Shown here: positions 28,849 through 37,301 of the stretch, one piece after another
How positions within the stretch are numbered: position 1 is the first letter of the stretch
Layout of the letters: the number at the start of each line of letters is the position of its first letter
Source: an uncultured Clostridia bacterium
Lineage (GTDB): Bacteria; Bacillota; Clostridia; Oscillospirales; JAAYOS01
Assembly: GCA_947585215.1 (NCBI GenBank)
Contig: CANPWY010000004.1
Location: 1 to 40,778 of the forward strand
Direction of reading: 5' to 3'
DNA: 40,778 bases
Translations under genes and position numbers: made by a program
Notes under the pieces: generated by a model
The model's database searches: none
The model's input: only the letters and a program-made list of their open reading frames with translations
Told to the model about the DNA's origin: nothing

Positions 28849-29856
28849 TCACTCCAGCGTCGGGTCGGTGGAGCCGCGAACGATTATTTTGTGGTCGAGG
28901 AAGATCCGCTTCTCCTCGACCTCCTTGCCGCTCATGATGTTCACGAGCATACGCACGCACTCCGCGCCCATCTCGAAGAACGGCTGGTCGACGGTGGTGA
29001 GCTTCGGGTTGGCGTAGACGGCGCGGCGGTTGTCAAAGCCGGTTATAGCGGCGTCGCGCGGGATGCCCATTCCGCCGCGTATCAGGCGGTTCATGCAGGC
29101 GAGGGCTATCGTGTCGGAGGCGCAGATTATCGCGTCCGGACGCTCCTCCGAGGGCAGGGCGAGCCATTCGTCCGCCGTCCTCTCCGCCGCTTCAAAGCTG
29201 CTGCCGGGGGTGGGGTAGCGGACAACGAAGCGCTCGTCAAGCGGGATGCCGCGCTTTTTCAGTGCGCGGCGGAGTCCCTGCTCGCGCGCCTCGGCGTAGT
29301 GGATGGTGTAGTTTTGGCGGCTGCCGGGGCCGATGAACGCGAAGCGGCGGCGTCCCTCATCGGCAAGCATATCGGTGAGCTCCGCTATCGCCTTATCGTC
29401 CCGTATCGAGACAAGGCACGCCTCGGGAAAGTCGACATACTCGGCGCACTGTACGATGGGGTACTCCGCGCCGAGCTTTGCTATCCTGCTGTCGGTGCCG
29501 CGGAAGTTGATGAACATTATGCCTCCCGCAAGCCCGTTCTCGAAGTACTTGAGCGCGTCCTTGTCGTCCTCCTCGGTGGTGTAGGAGAGAATGAGGTCGT
29601 AGCCGAGCTCCTTTGCCGCGTAGCTTGCGCCGTGGAGCATATCGTCGTCTATCCACGAGCTCACGACAAGTATCGTGCGGTTCTCACTTCGGCTGAGGTT
29701 CCGTCCGATGATATTCGGACGGTAGCCGAGCTCCCGCACCGCGTCAAGCACGAGCTGACGCCGCTTGTCGCTTACCTTGTAGTTTTCGTTCAGAACGCGC
29801 GACACGGTAGCGGTCGACACTCCCGCGAGCTTTGCAACATCCTGAATAGTCGCCAT
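28849..29856 (-). CDS. LacI-family transcriptional regulator
   Basis: MATIQDVAKLAGVSTATVSRVLNENYKVSDKRRQLVLDAVRELGYRPN HTH plus periplasmic-binding-like domain. Confidence 0.96.
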   Translation of the reverse strand: MATIQDVAKLAGVSTATVSRVLNENYKVSDKRRQLVLDAVRELGYRPNIIGRNLSRSENRTILVVSSWIDDDMLHGASYAAKELGYDLILSYTTEEDDKDALKYFENGLAGGIMFINFRGTDSRIAKLGAEYPIVQCAEYVDFPEACLVSIRDDKAIAELTDMLADEGRRRFAFIGPGSRQNYTIHYAEAREQGLRRALKKRGIPLDERFVVRYPTPGSSFEAAERTADEWLALPSEERPDAIICASDTIALACMNRLIRGGMGIPRDAAITGFDNRRAVYANPKLTTVDQPFFEMGAECVRMLVNIMSGKEVEEKRIFLDHKIIVRGSTDPTLE

Positions 29857-29886
29857 AACCGAACCCCCCGTCTTGAATATATGGAA

Positions 29887-29911
29887 CCGGGGAGAGGCGT
29901 CCTCTCCCCGG
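29887..29911 (-). terminator. Intercistronic hairpin between Gfo/Idh gene and lacI
   Basis: ccggggagagg-cgt-cctctccccgg, perfect 11-bp stem; no strong U-tract. Confidence 0.55.
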
Positions 29912-29925
29912 GTGATATGTCCGAC

Positions 29926-31050
29926 TTACTCGAAATCGACGGCCTTGCCGGTGGCGTCCGACTCGAGAGCGGCCTCCATGAGACGGAGTATGCGGAGAGC
30001 TTCCTCGTTCTTGACTATCTGCTCGGCCTTGCCGAGTATCACGTCGCAGAGATTCGAGTAGAGCTCGTTGCGGTCATAGTCATAGTAGGGCAGGGGAAGC
30101 TCCTCGGTGGAGTTGGCGCCGCGCGGAGCCATCGTCTTGGTAAGTCCCTCGCCCGCGAGAATCGGGGTGGCGTCCTTGTCCGCCCAGTCGCGCAGGACGA
30201 CCATGCGGCCGGGATCGTTGAAGCCGTTTATCGAAGCGGTGCCCTGGCTGCCCGCCATGTACCACTGCGGCAGGGTGATGAAGTGGCAGGTGCCGACCTC
30301 GACCGTCGCGGTGACGCCGTTTGCAAAGGTGATGAACATGATGAAGCCGTCGTCGACCTCGTCGTTTGTGACGTGGTTCATCTTGGCGTAGACCTTGGTT
30401 ATCTTCTCGGGAACCATCAGCACGAGGCGGTCGAGAAGATGCACGCCCCAGTCAAACATCATGCCGCCGCCCTGCTCCTTGCGTCCGCGCCAGTCGCCGG
30501 GGATACCGCGCGAGCCGTGCATGCGGGTCTCGATATGGAAAACGTCGCCCACGAGCTTTTCCTCGTAGATCTTCTTCATGACGAGGTAGTCCCTGTCCCA
30601 GCGGCGGTTCTGACGCGGGTAGAAGACGCGGCCGGTCTCCTTTGCGACCTCGAGCACGTCCTCAAGGTCCTTGCTCGTCATCATGACCGGCTTCTCGCAC
30701 AGGACGTGCTTGCCCGCGCGCATGGCGCGGATGGCAAGCTCCTTGTGACTGTCGTTCGGCGTTGCGATGAGGACGACGTCCACCTTGTCGTCCGCAAGTA
30801 TCTCCTCAAAGCTCGAGTAGGTATGAAGACCCTGCAAACGCGCCCACTCCTGGCGGGCCTCCGCTATGTCGTATGTGCCGGCGAGGACCATCTTCTCGGC
30901 TATCGGGGTATCGGAGGGCTCGAGCTCGCGCCCGCGTCCGCCGTCGTTGCGCCACACGGCCTGTCCGCTGCCGCTCGAAATGGCTATCGCGTGGCCGCCG
31001 CCCATGCCGCCGCAGCCGACTATCGCTACCGCGATCTTGTTGTCTATCAT
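29926..31050 (-). CDS. Gfo/Idh/MocA family oxidoreductase
   Basis: VAIVGCGGMGGGHA Rossmann motif, CEKPVMMTSKDLEDVLEVA; RBS ggaggcttcaattATG. Confidence 0.93.
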   Translation of the reverse strand: MIDNKIAVAIVGCGGMGGGHAIAISSGSGQAVWRNDGGRGRELEPSDTPIAEKMVLAGTYDIAEARQEWARLQGLHTYSSFEEILADDKVDVVLIATPNDSHKELAIRAMRAGKHVLCEKPVMMTSKDLEDVLEVAKETGRVFYPRQNRRWDRDYLVMKKIYEEKLVGDVFHIETRMHGSRGIPGDWRGRKEQGGGMMFDWGVHLLDRLVLMVPEKITKVYAKMNHVTNDEVDDGFIMFITFANGVTATVEVGTCHFITLPQWYMAGSQGTASINGFNDPGRMVVLRDWADKDATPILAGEGLTKTMAPRGANSTEELPLPYYDYDRNELYSNLCDVILGKAEQIVKNEEALRILRLMEAALESDATGKAVDFE

Positions 31051-31082
31051 AATTGAAGCCTCCTATAAATATGCGAAATAAA

Positions 31083-31136
31083 AGAAATCGCTTGCTATGC
31101 TTCTTACATTATTACATTTTTGCCGGGTATTGTCAA
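31083..31136 (-). promoter_or_regulatory. Minus-strand promoter and candidate LacI-family operator for the Gfo/Idh-lacI operon
   Basis: Minus strand TTGACA (rc of 31131-31136), 17 nt, AATAAT (rc of 31108-31113); downstream TAGCAAGCGATTTCT (rc of 31083-31097) matches the WTGNAANCGNWNNCW consensus except one base. Confidence 0.55.
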
Positions 31137-31148
31137 GACAATTTTTCC

Positions 31149-31177
31149 TTGCAAACGGATACGCGATACTCTATAAT
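31149..31177 (+). promoter_or_regulatory. Sigma-70-type promoter for ABC-F gene
   Basis: TTGCAA (31149-31154), 17 nt, TATAAT (31172-31177). Confidence 0.75.
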
Positions 31178-31258
31178 AGTTACCGCCGGATGTTTGCGGC
31201 AAGCATACGAATCGAAAGGATACTCCGGGCGGAAGCCGCCGGAGAATATACTGGAAAA

Positions 31259-33187
31259 ATGCCTATTTTGTCGGTGATGGGCGCCGGAAAGGACTTCGGC
31301 GAGGTCACCATACTGGAAAACGTAACATTTGAGGTACAGCCGGGCGATCGCGTCGGCCTGATAGGCGACAACGGAACCGGCAAGACCACTCTGTTCAAAA
31401 TGATCTCCGGCGAGTACGCCTGCGACAAGGGGAGCGTACACATCGCGCCGGGTACGCGCGTCGGCGTCCTCGACCAGATACCGTACTACCCGGACGGGAC
31501 GACGGTCGAGCAGGTCCTTCGCGGTGCGTTCGAGCGCCTTGACGGCATAGCCGCGCGGATGCGTGAGCTCGAGCAGAGAATGAGCGAGGGAGACGCGCAG
31601 GCGGTCCGCGAGTACGGCGCGCTCGAGATAGAGTTCTCGGCGGGCGGAGGCTACGACACGGAGGTGCAGTTCCGCCGCGTCGCGAACGGTCTCGGCCTCA
31701 CGCCGATGCTCGAAACACGGTGGGAAAAGCTCTCCGGCGGCGAGAGGACGCGGATAAACCTCGCGCGGATGATCCTCACCGACGTCGATTTGATGCTCCT
31801 CGACGAGCCTACGAACCACCTCGACATACAGTCGACCGAGTGGCTCGAGGACTTCCTCGCCTCATTCAAGGGCTCGGTGCTGATAATATCGCACGACCGC
31901 TACTTCCTCGACCGAACGGTGGGGAGAATAGTCGAGCTCGAGGGCGGCACGGCGAAGGTCTGGAACGGAAATTACAGCGAGTTCCTCCGCCAGAAGGAGG
32001 AGTATATCCGCTCAGCCGAAGCGCAGATGCGTAACGCCGAGAAGAAAGTGAAGCAGCTCGAGGACGCGGTGAAGCGCGTACGCCTCTGGGCGTTCCTCGG
32101 AAACGACAAGCTCTACCGGACGGCGTTCTCGATGGAGAAGCGGATAGCGCGGATAAAGGCGTCGATGCCGAAGCTCGTCAAGCAGGGGAGAAACCTCCGC
32201 GCGACCTTCGGCGAGACGCGCCGCTCAGGCGAGGACGTACTGTCGGTCACGGGGCTCAAAAAGAGTTTCGGAGACAGGACACTCTTCTCGGACGTGGACC
32301 TCGAGATAAAGAAGGACGAGCGCGTCGGCCTGATAGGCGCAAACGGCGCGGGGAAGACAACGCTTCTAAACATTCTTCTCGGCAAGCTGCCGCCGGACGA
32401 GGGACGCGTGAAGTGGGGCGTCGGCGTCAAGACGGCGTACCTGCCGCAGATGGTGAGCTTTGAGTATAACCACACGACGATAGTTGACAGCGTCTGCCGC
32501 ACTCTCAGCATAAGCGAGGCGGAGGCGCGGAACATCCTCGCGCGCTTCAACTTTACCGGCGAGGACGTGTTCAAGGATATCGACACGCTCTCCGGCGGCG
32601 AGAAGAGCCGCCTCCGCCTGTGTATTCTCATGCAGGGCGGCGTTAATATGCTCATCCTTGACGAGCCCACGAACCACCTCGACATTCGCTCGCGCGAATG
32701 GCTCGAGCAGGCGATAGACGAGTTCGACGGGACGCTGCTGCTCGTCAGTCACGACCGCTACTTCCTCGAGAAGTTCGCAACGAAGATATGGTCGGTGGAG
32801 CAGGGAGGGATAATCGACTTCGACGGGACCTACAGCGAGTACCGCGAGGTCGCCGAGACCCTGCGCACCGCGCGCGAGTCCGCCGTGCCGCCGCCGGAGC
32901 CGCAAAAGAAGGAGCCCGAGCCGAAGAAGGAGCAGGAGCAGAGCGAGGCTCGCGAGGCGCATAAGCGCAGCCGCGAGACCGACGCGCTACGCAAGCGCGT
33001 TCCGATAATCGAGCGCCGCATATCCGTCCTCGAGGACGAGATAAAGCAGATAGACGAGGAGCTGACGGAGGCCTCGAGCGACCACATCCGCCTCGGCGAG
33101 CTGCTGACTAAGCGCGAGGAGACCGAGCACCGCATAGATATGCTCATGCTCGAATGGAGCGAAATAATGGAAAAATTGGGAGAATAG
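31259..33187 (+). CDS. ABC-F family ATP-binding protein
   Basis: Two ABC domains (GDNGTGKTTLF, GANGAGKTTLLN), LSGGERTR and LSGGEKSR, two DEPTNHLD motifs; charged C-terminal coiled-coil; no TM. Confidence 0.93.
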   Translation: MPILSVMGAGKDFGEVTILENVTFEVQPGDRVGLIGDNGTGKTTLFKMISGEYACDKGSVHIAPGTRVGVLDQIPYYPDGTTVEQVLRGAFERLDGIAARMRELEQRMSEGDAQAVREYGALEIEFSAGGGYDTEVQFRRVANGLGLTPMLETRWEKLSGGERTRINLARMILTDVDLMLLDEPTNHLDIQSTEWLEDFLASFKGSVLIISHDRYFLDRTVGRIVELEGGTAKVWNGNYSEFLRQKEEYIRSAEAQMRNAEKKVKQLEDAVKRVRLWAFLGNDKLYRTAFSMEKRIARIKASMPKLVKQGRNLRATFGETRRSGEDVLSVTGLKKSFGDRTLFSDVDLEIKKDERVGLIGANGAGKTTLLNILLGKLPPDEGRVKWGVGVKTAYLPQMVSFEYNHTTIVDSVCRTLSISEAEARNILARFNFTGEDVFKDIDTLSGGEKSRLRLCILMQGGVNMLILDEPTNHLDIRSREWLEQAIDEFDGTLLLVSHDRYFLEKFATKIWSVEQGGIIDFDGTYSEYREVAETLRTARESAVPPPEPQKKEPEPKKEQEQSEAREAHKRSRETDALRKRVPIIERRISVLEDEIKQIDEELTEASSDHIRLGELLTKREETEHRIDMLMLEWSEIMEKLGE

Positions 33188-33309
33188 CTTGCCACAACTC
33201 TGCGGGCGGAACCTCGCGACCAAGCGGGCAAAGCCCACACCTAATAGCGGGGAAGCCATAGCGGGGAAGCCCCGCGGGTATCCGCGGGGCAAGCCCCCCG
33301 CGTCCCTAA

Positions 33310-33432
33310 GTGAGGCAGAGCCTCACGCTGCCTTGCGGGGGCTGCGCCCCCGCGCCCTGCGTTACTTTTTGCTTGTGCAAAAAGTAACCAAAAAGCACAC
33401 GAAGGGGAGAAAACCTATGGTTTTCTCCCCTT
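33310..33432 (+). repeat. Four-hairpin module, copy A
   Basis: GTGAGGC/GCCTCAC; GCGGGGGC/GCCCCCGC; GTTACTTTTTGC-TTGT-GCAAAAAGTAAC; AAGGGGAGAAAACC-TAT-GGTTTTCTCCCCTT, in that order. Confidence 0.9.
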
Positions 33433-33745
33433 TGGACCCCTCTTTCCTTTGACCGGAAGGTTTCTGCGACGCGTGGCGTCTGTCCGTAGCTTAGTACAAG
33501 CGTCCACGCTCAAACTTTCCATTAGAACCGAAAGTATTGTTTTCTCGGGAAAGTATCTGCATTACGCTTATAGTGTGAGCGTAGGACCGGACTTTTGTAT
33601 CTACTACGCAGGAATCGTTCGATGTTGTCGGCCGCCTAGGGAAAAGTCTGATAGAAACTCACACGGTCGGATGACAGATTTGTTTGATACAGAGCTTGTC
33701 CTGCTATGTGGGTTGCGGTTGTGTGTCGTGTTGGGAGAGGGATTT

Positions 33746-33869
33746 TTAAGGGAGAGGGCGGAGCCCTCTCCCTTAAGCGCGTTTTTGGTTACTTTTTGCG
33801 CGAGCAAAAAGTAACGCAGGGGTGCGGGGCGGCACAGCCCCGCGAAGGTGTCGGAACCGCTAGGTTCCG
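33746..33869 (-). repeat. Four-hairpin module, copy B (inverted)
   Basis: On minus strand: CGGAACC-TAGC-GGTTCCG; GCGGGGC/GCCCCGC; GTTACTTTTTGC-TCGC-GCAAAAAGTAAC; TTAAGGGAGAGGGC-TCC-GCCCTCTCCCTTAA. Confidence 0.9.
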
Positions 33870-33886
33870 CATAATCCCTCGAAGTT

Positions 33887-35083
33887 TTACTTCGCAAAAA
33901 GAAAGCTTTCCAGTCTGTCAAGCCCCAGCTTGATATTCTCCAAGCTTGTGGCGTAGCTCCATCTCACATGCTTCGGCGCGCCGAAGCCGGTGCAGGGCAC
34001 CAGCGCGACGTGGCCGGCGGTGAGGAATGCATCCGCAAAGTCGTCCGCATTGTGTATCTCAACGCCGCCGAGAGTCCTGCCGATAAACGCGCTTATGTCC
34101 ATCATGACGTAGAACGCGCCGTCCGGCGGGATTATTTTCACGTCGGGAACCTCGCTCACGCGCTCGATGAAGTACTCGCGCCGCGCCTCAAACGCCCGGC
34201 GCATCAGCTCTATCGAGCTCTGCGAGGCGGTAAGAGCCTCGGTCGCGGCCTTCTGCGCTATCGAGTTCGGCGCGGAGGACATGTGGCTCTGGAGGTTCGA
34301 TATCACCTTCGCTATCTCCGGCGCGGCGGCGCTGTAGCCTATCCGCCAACCGGTCATGGCGTAGCTCTTGGATACTCCGTTTATAAGTATCGTCAGCCTC
34401 TTCACGTCCTCACCGAGGGCGGCGATACTAGTAAAGCGCGCGTCGCCGTATACGAGCTTGTAGTAGATCTCGTCGGCTATGATATAGACGTCGCTCTCCA
34501 CGCAGACGCGCGCGAGATCGGAGAGCTCGCCCGTCGTGTACACGACGCCGGAGGGGTTGGACGGATTGTTCAGTATGAACGCCTTCGTCTTCGGTGTTAT
34601 CGCCGCGCGGAGCATGTCAGCCGTCATCTTCCAGCCGCTCGTTTCGCCGCACTCGACTATGACCGGCACGCCGCCGACCATGCGGATAAGCTCGTAGTAG
34701 CTCACCCAGTAGGGAGCGGCTATTATCACCTCGTCGCCGGGGTCGACGAGCGCGGAGAGCGCGAGGAAAAGCGACTGCTTTGCGCCGTTCGAGACGACGA
34801 CCTCATTCGGCTTGTAGCTCACGCCGCAGTCCTTCTCAAGGCGCGTGCAGACCGCCTCGCGGAGCTCGAGCGTTCCCGCGGCGGGGGTGTATCTCGTGAA
34901 ATTCGAGCCTATCGCCCGGATGGCTTCCATCTTGATGTTGTCCGGAGTATCGAAGTCCGGCTCGCCCGCGCCGAAGCCGATGACGTCCATGCCGGCCGCC
35001 TTCATCTCTTTGTATTTGGTATCTATCGCGATAGTCGTTGAAGCGCGCACCTGCGCCGCTATTCGTGACAGCTCCTTTGGCAT
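33887..35083 (-). CDS. PLP-dependent class I aminotransferase (aspartate aminotransferase-like)
   Basis: FGAGEPDFDTPDNIK, NNPSNPSGVVY, LINGVSKSYAMTGWRIGY PLP-lysine motif. Confidence 0.94.
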   Translation of the reverse strand: MPKELSRIAAQVRASTTIAIDTKYKEMKAAGMDVIGFGAGEPDFDTPDNIKMEAIRAIGSNFTRYTPAAGTLELREAVCTRLEKDCGVSYKPNEVVVSNGAKQSLFLALSALVDPGDEVIIAAPYWVSYYELIRMVGGVPVIVECGETSGWKMTADMLRAAITPKTKAFILNNPSNPSGVVYTTGELSDLARVCVESDVYIIADEIYYKLVYGDARFTSIAALGEDVKRLTILINGVSKSYAMTGWRIGYSAAAPEIAKVISNLQSHMSSAPNSIAQKAATEALTASQSSIELMRRAFEARREYFIERVSEVPDVKIIPPDGAFYVMMDISAFIGRTLGGVEIHNADDFADAFLTAGHVALVPCTGFGAPKHVRWSYATSLENIKLGLDRLESFLFAK

Positions 35084-35145
35084 CGCTCATCATCCTCCGG
35101 TTTTGCAAGATTTGGGTGGCTGACTTGCATCAGCGCACCTTGGAT

Positions 35146-35174
35146 ATTATATGCGCAAATCGCCGCGGTTGCAA
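35146..35174 (-). promoter_or_regulatory. Promoter for aminotransferase gene
   Basis: Minus strand TTGCAA (rc 35169-35174), 17 nt, TATAAT (rc 35146-35151). Confidence 0.7.
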
Positions 35175-35397
35175 TACCCGAAAGTGATAATTTTACATTG
35201 ATTTACCGGCGGTGATATGGTGATTTTGCAGGATTCGGACAGGTGAAATTCCTCGCGGCGAAGCGGCCGTGTTTAAATTTGCATATCCGGCGCGCCAAAA
35301 AGTGCATAGCCGAGTGCTTTCGGTTCACTCGGCGGAGCCGCGCCGCCGGCGAGATGTGTCAAGACGTATTTCCTGTCTAGCCAAGCGGACTTTTCTA

Positions 35398-35406
35398 TGC
35401 TATAAT
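35398..35406 (+). promoter_or_regulatory. Extended -10 promoter element for purB
   Basis: TGcTATAAT at 35398-35406; no convincing -35. Confidence 0.5.
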
Positions 35407-35427
35407 AAGTAAAAGCTTAGAAATCAG

Positions 35428-35462
35428 CATATCCGTCGGGAACAGAGTCTCCGACGGATATG
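35428..35462 (+). promoter_or_regulatory. Leader hairpin in purB 5' UTR
   Basis: catatccgtcgg (35428-35439) / ccgacggatatg (35451-35462), perfect 12-bp stem between promoter and start codon. Confidence 0.6.
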
Positions 35463-35484
35463 AAATAATACATGGGAGGTCAAC

Positions 35485-36918
35485 ATGAAGTCCAAATACG
35501 AATCCCCGCTCTCGAGCCGCTACGCGAGCGACGAGATGCTCTATCTCTTCTCGCCGGACTGCAAGTTCCGCACGTGGCGGCGGCTGTGGGTCGCGCTCGC
35601 GCGCGCGGAGCACAGGCTCGGCCTGCCGGTCACGGAGGAGCAGATAGCGGAGCTCGAGGCGCACGTCGAGGATATAAACTACGACTCGGCGGACGAGTGG
35701 GAGCGCAAGCTCCGCCATGACGTCATGGCGCACATCCACGCCTACGGCGAGCTCTGCCCGAACGCGATGCCGATAATCCACCTCGGCGCGACGAGCTGCT
35801 ACGTCACCGATAACACGGATATAATCATCATGCGCTCCGCGCTCGAGCTCGTCGCGTCCAAGCTGCTGATGGCGATATCGCGCCTTGCGGACTTCGCGGA
35901 GAAGTACGCCGATATGCCGACGCTGGGGTTCACGCACTTTCAGCCGGCGCAGCTCGTCACCGTCGGCAAGCGCGCGACTCTGTGGATACGCGACCTCATG
36001 GCGGACTTCGAGGAGGTCGAGTACCGCATCTCCACCCTCAAGCTCCTCGGCTCGAAGGGCACGACCGGCACGCAGGCGAGCTTCCTCGAGCTCTTCGAGG
36101 GCGACCACGAAAAGTGCAAGGAGCTCGAACGGCTCATAGCGGAGGAGATGGGCTTTGCGAAGTGCGAGCCGGTGAGCGGCCAGACCTACTCCCGCAAGAC
36201 CGACGCCTTCGTCCTCGCGACGCTTGCGGGGATAGCCGAGAGCGCGTCCAAGTTTGCAACCGACGTCCGCCTCCTCAGCCACCTCAAGGAGGTCGAGGAG
36301 CCGTTCGAGACAAAGCAGGTCGGCTCGTCCGCCATGCCCTACAAGCGGAACCCGATGCGCTGTGAGCGCATCTGCGCGCTCGCGCGCTACGTCATAGCGG
36401 ACGCGCAGAACCCCGCCTTCACTGCCGCGACGCAGTGGTTCGAGAGGACGCTTGACGACTCCGCAAATAAGCGCATCTCCACGGGCGAGGCGTTCCTTGC
36501 CGTTGACGCGATACTCGGCATAATCATAAACGTCGCGGGCGGGCTCACCGTCCACCCGAAGGTGATAGAGAAGCACGTCGCGGAGGAGCTGCCGTTCATG
36601 GCGAGCGAAAACATCCTCATGGACGCGGTGAAGGCCGGCGGCGACCGTCAGGAGCTGCACGAGCGCATCCGCGAACACTCTCTCGGCGCGGGCTACGCCG
36701 TCAAGGAGGAGGGCAAGCCGAACGACCTCATCGAGCGCATCGCCGCCGACCCGGCGTTCGGGCTCAGCCTCGACGAGCTGAAGGCCGGTCTCGACCCGAG
36801 AAAATATGTGGGACGCAGTCCCGAGCAGGTGCGCGAGTACCTCTCGGAGGAAGTCCGTCCGCTCCTCGAGAAGAACAAAGCCCGCCTCCCGAAGTCGGAA
36901 AGCGAGCTGAAAGTCTGA
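35485..36918 (+). CDS. purB: Adenylosuccinate lyase
   Basis: [40 protein letters not shown] fumarase/ASL signature. Confidence 0.96.
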   Translation: MKSKYESPLSSRYASDEMLYLFSPDCKFRTWRRLWVALARAEHRLGLPVTEEQIAELEAHVEDINYDSADEWERKLRHDVMAHIHAYGELCPNAMPIIHLGATSCYVTDNTDIIIMRSALELVASKLLMAISRLADFAEKYADMPTLGFTHFQPAQLVTVGKRATLWIRDLMADFEEVEYRISTLKLLGSKGTTGTQASFLELFEGDHEKCKELERLIAEEMGFAKCEPVSGQTYSRKTDAFVLATLAGIAESASKFATDVRLLSHLKEVEEPFETKQVGSSAMPYKRNPMRCERICALARYVIADAQNPAFTAATQWFERTLDDSANKRISTGEAFLAVDAILGIIINVAGGLTVHPKVIEKHVAEELPFMASENILMDAVKAGGDRQELHERIREHSLGAGYAVKEEGKPNDLIERIAADPAFGLSLDELKAGLDPRKYVGRSPEQVREYLSEEVRPLLEKNKARLPKSESELKV

Positions 36919-36923
36919 AAGTC

Positions 36924-37174
36924 GCGGGAAATCGCGCGGGCTTCGCCCGCGACCTATTTCCCGCGAGACCGTCGGACAGGGCTTTGCCCTGCCGACGGCA
37001 GCGCTCCGCTACGCGCCGAGTTTTCCGCCTGCGGCGGAAAATCGACGCACGCTCCGCGAGAAGTATTTTTCCCGACGTACACGCCGACGGGAAAAATAGA
37101 TTGAACTCTATTTCGCGCCTGCGGCACCCTCCGGCTCTTGTAATGTAGTGCATTCGGCGCTTTGCGCCAAATGC
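36924..37174 (+). repeat. Cluster of at least five hairpins downstream of purB
   Basis: Nested 36924-36964; 36971-36996 (gtcggacagggc-ttt-gccctgccgac); 37021-37041 (ttttccgcc-tgc-ggcggaaaa); 37064-37098 (tatttttcccg/cgggaaaaata); 37150-37174 (gcattcggcgc-ttt-gcgccaaatgc). Confidence 0.8.
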
Positions 37175-37265
37175 TGATGCGCCCGGTAGGAAGTTTCAGT
37201 GCGTAATAAGTTGAGGGGCGCATTCTCTGCGAGGCTTTTACAATCTTGACAATCTATTGATTAAA

Positions 37266-37289
37266 GCGGGCGGTCCGAAGACCGCCCGC
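37266..37289 (-). terminator. Terminator-like hairpin after nth
   Basis: gcgggcggtc-cgaa-gaccgcccgc, 10-bp perfect stem. Confidence 0.65.
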
Positions 37290-37301
37290 GAAAGTGAGAG
37301 C

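Noticed and set aside
28891-31056. 721-aa plus-strand ORF opposite lacI and the Gfo/Idh gene
   Set aside because: Both minus-strand genes have clear family motifs and RBSs; the plus-strand translation has no recognisable domain and spans two genes and an intergenic gap. Typical shadow ORF in GC-rich DNA.
33300-33880. CRISPR array
   Set aside because: Repeats are two inverted modules, not regularly spaced direct repeats, and no cas genes are present in the window.
33449-33921. ORFs 33449-33814 (+) and 33604-33921 (-) across the hairpin region
   Set aside because: Translations run through palindromic repeats shared between the two modules (e.g. RYFLLAQKVTKN from the hairpin itself), so they are not credible genes.
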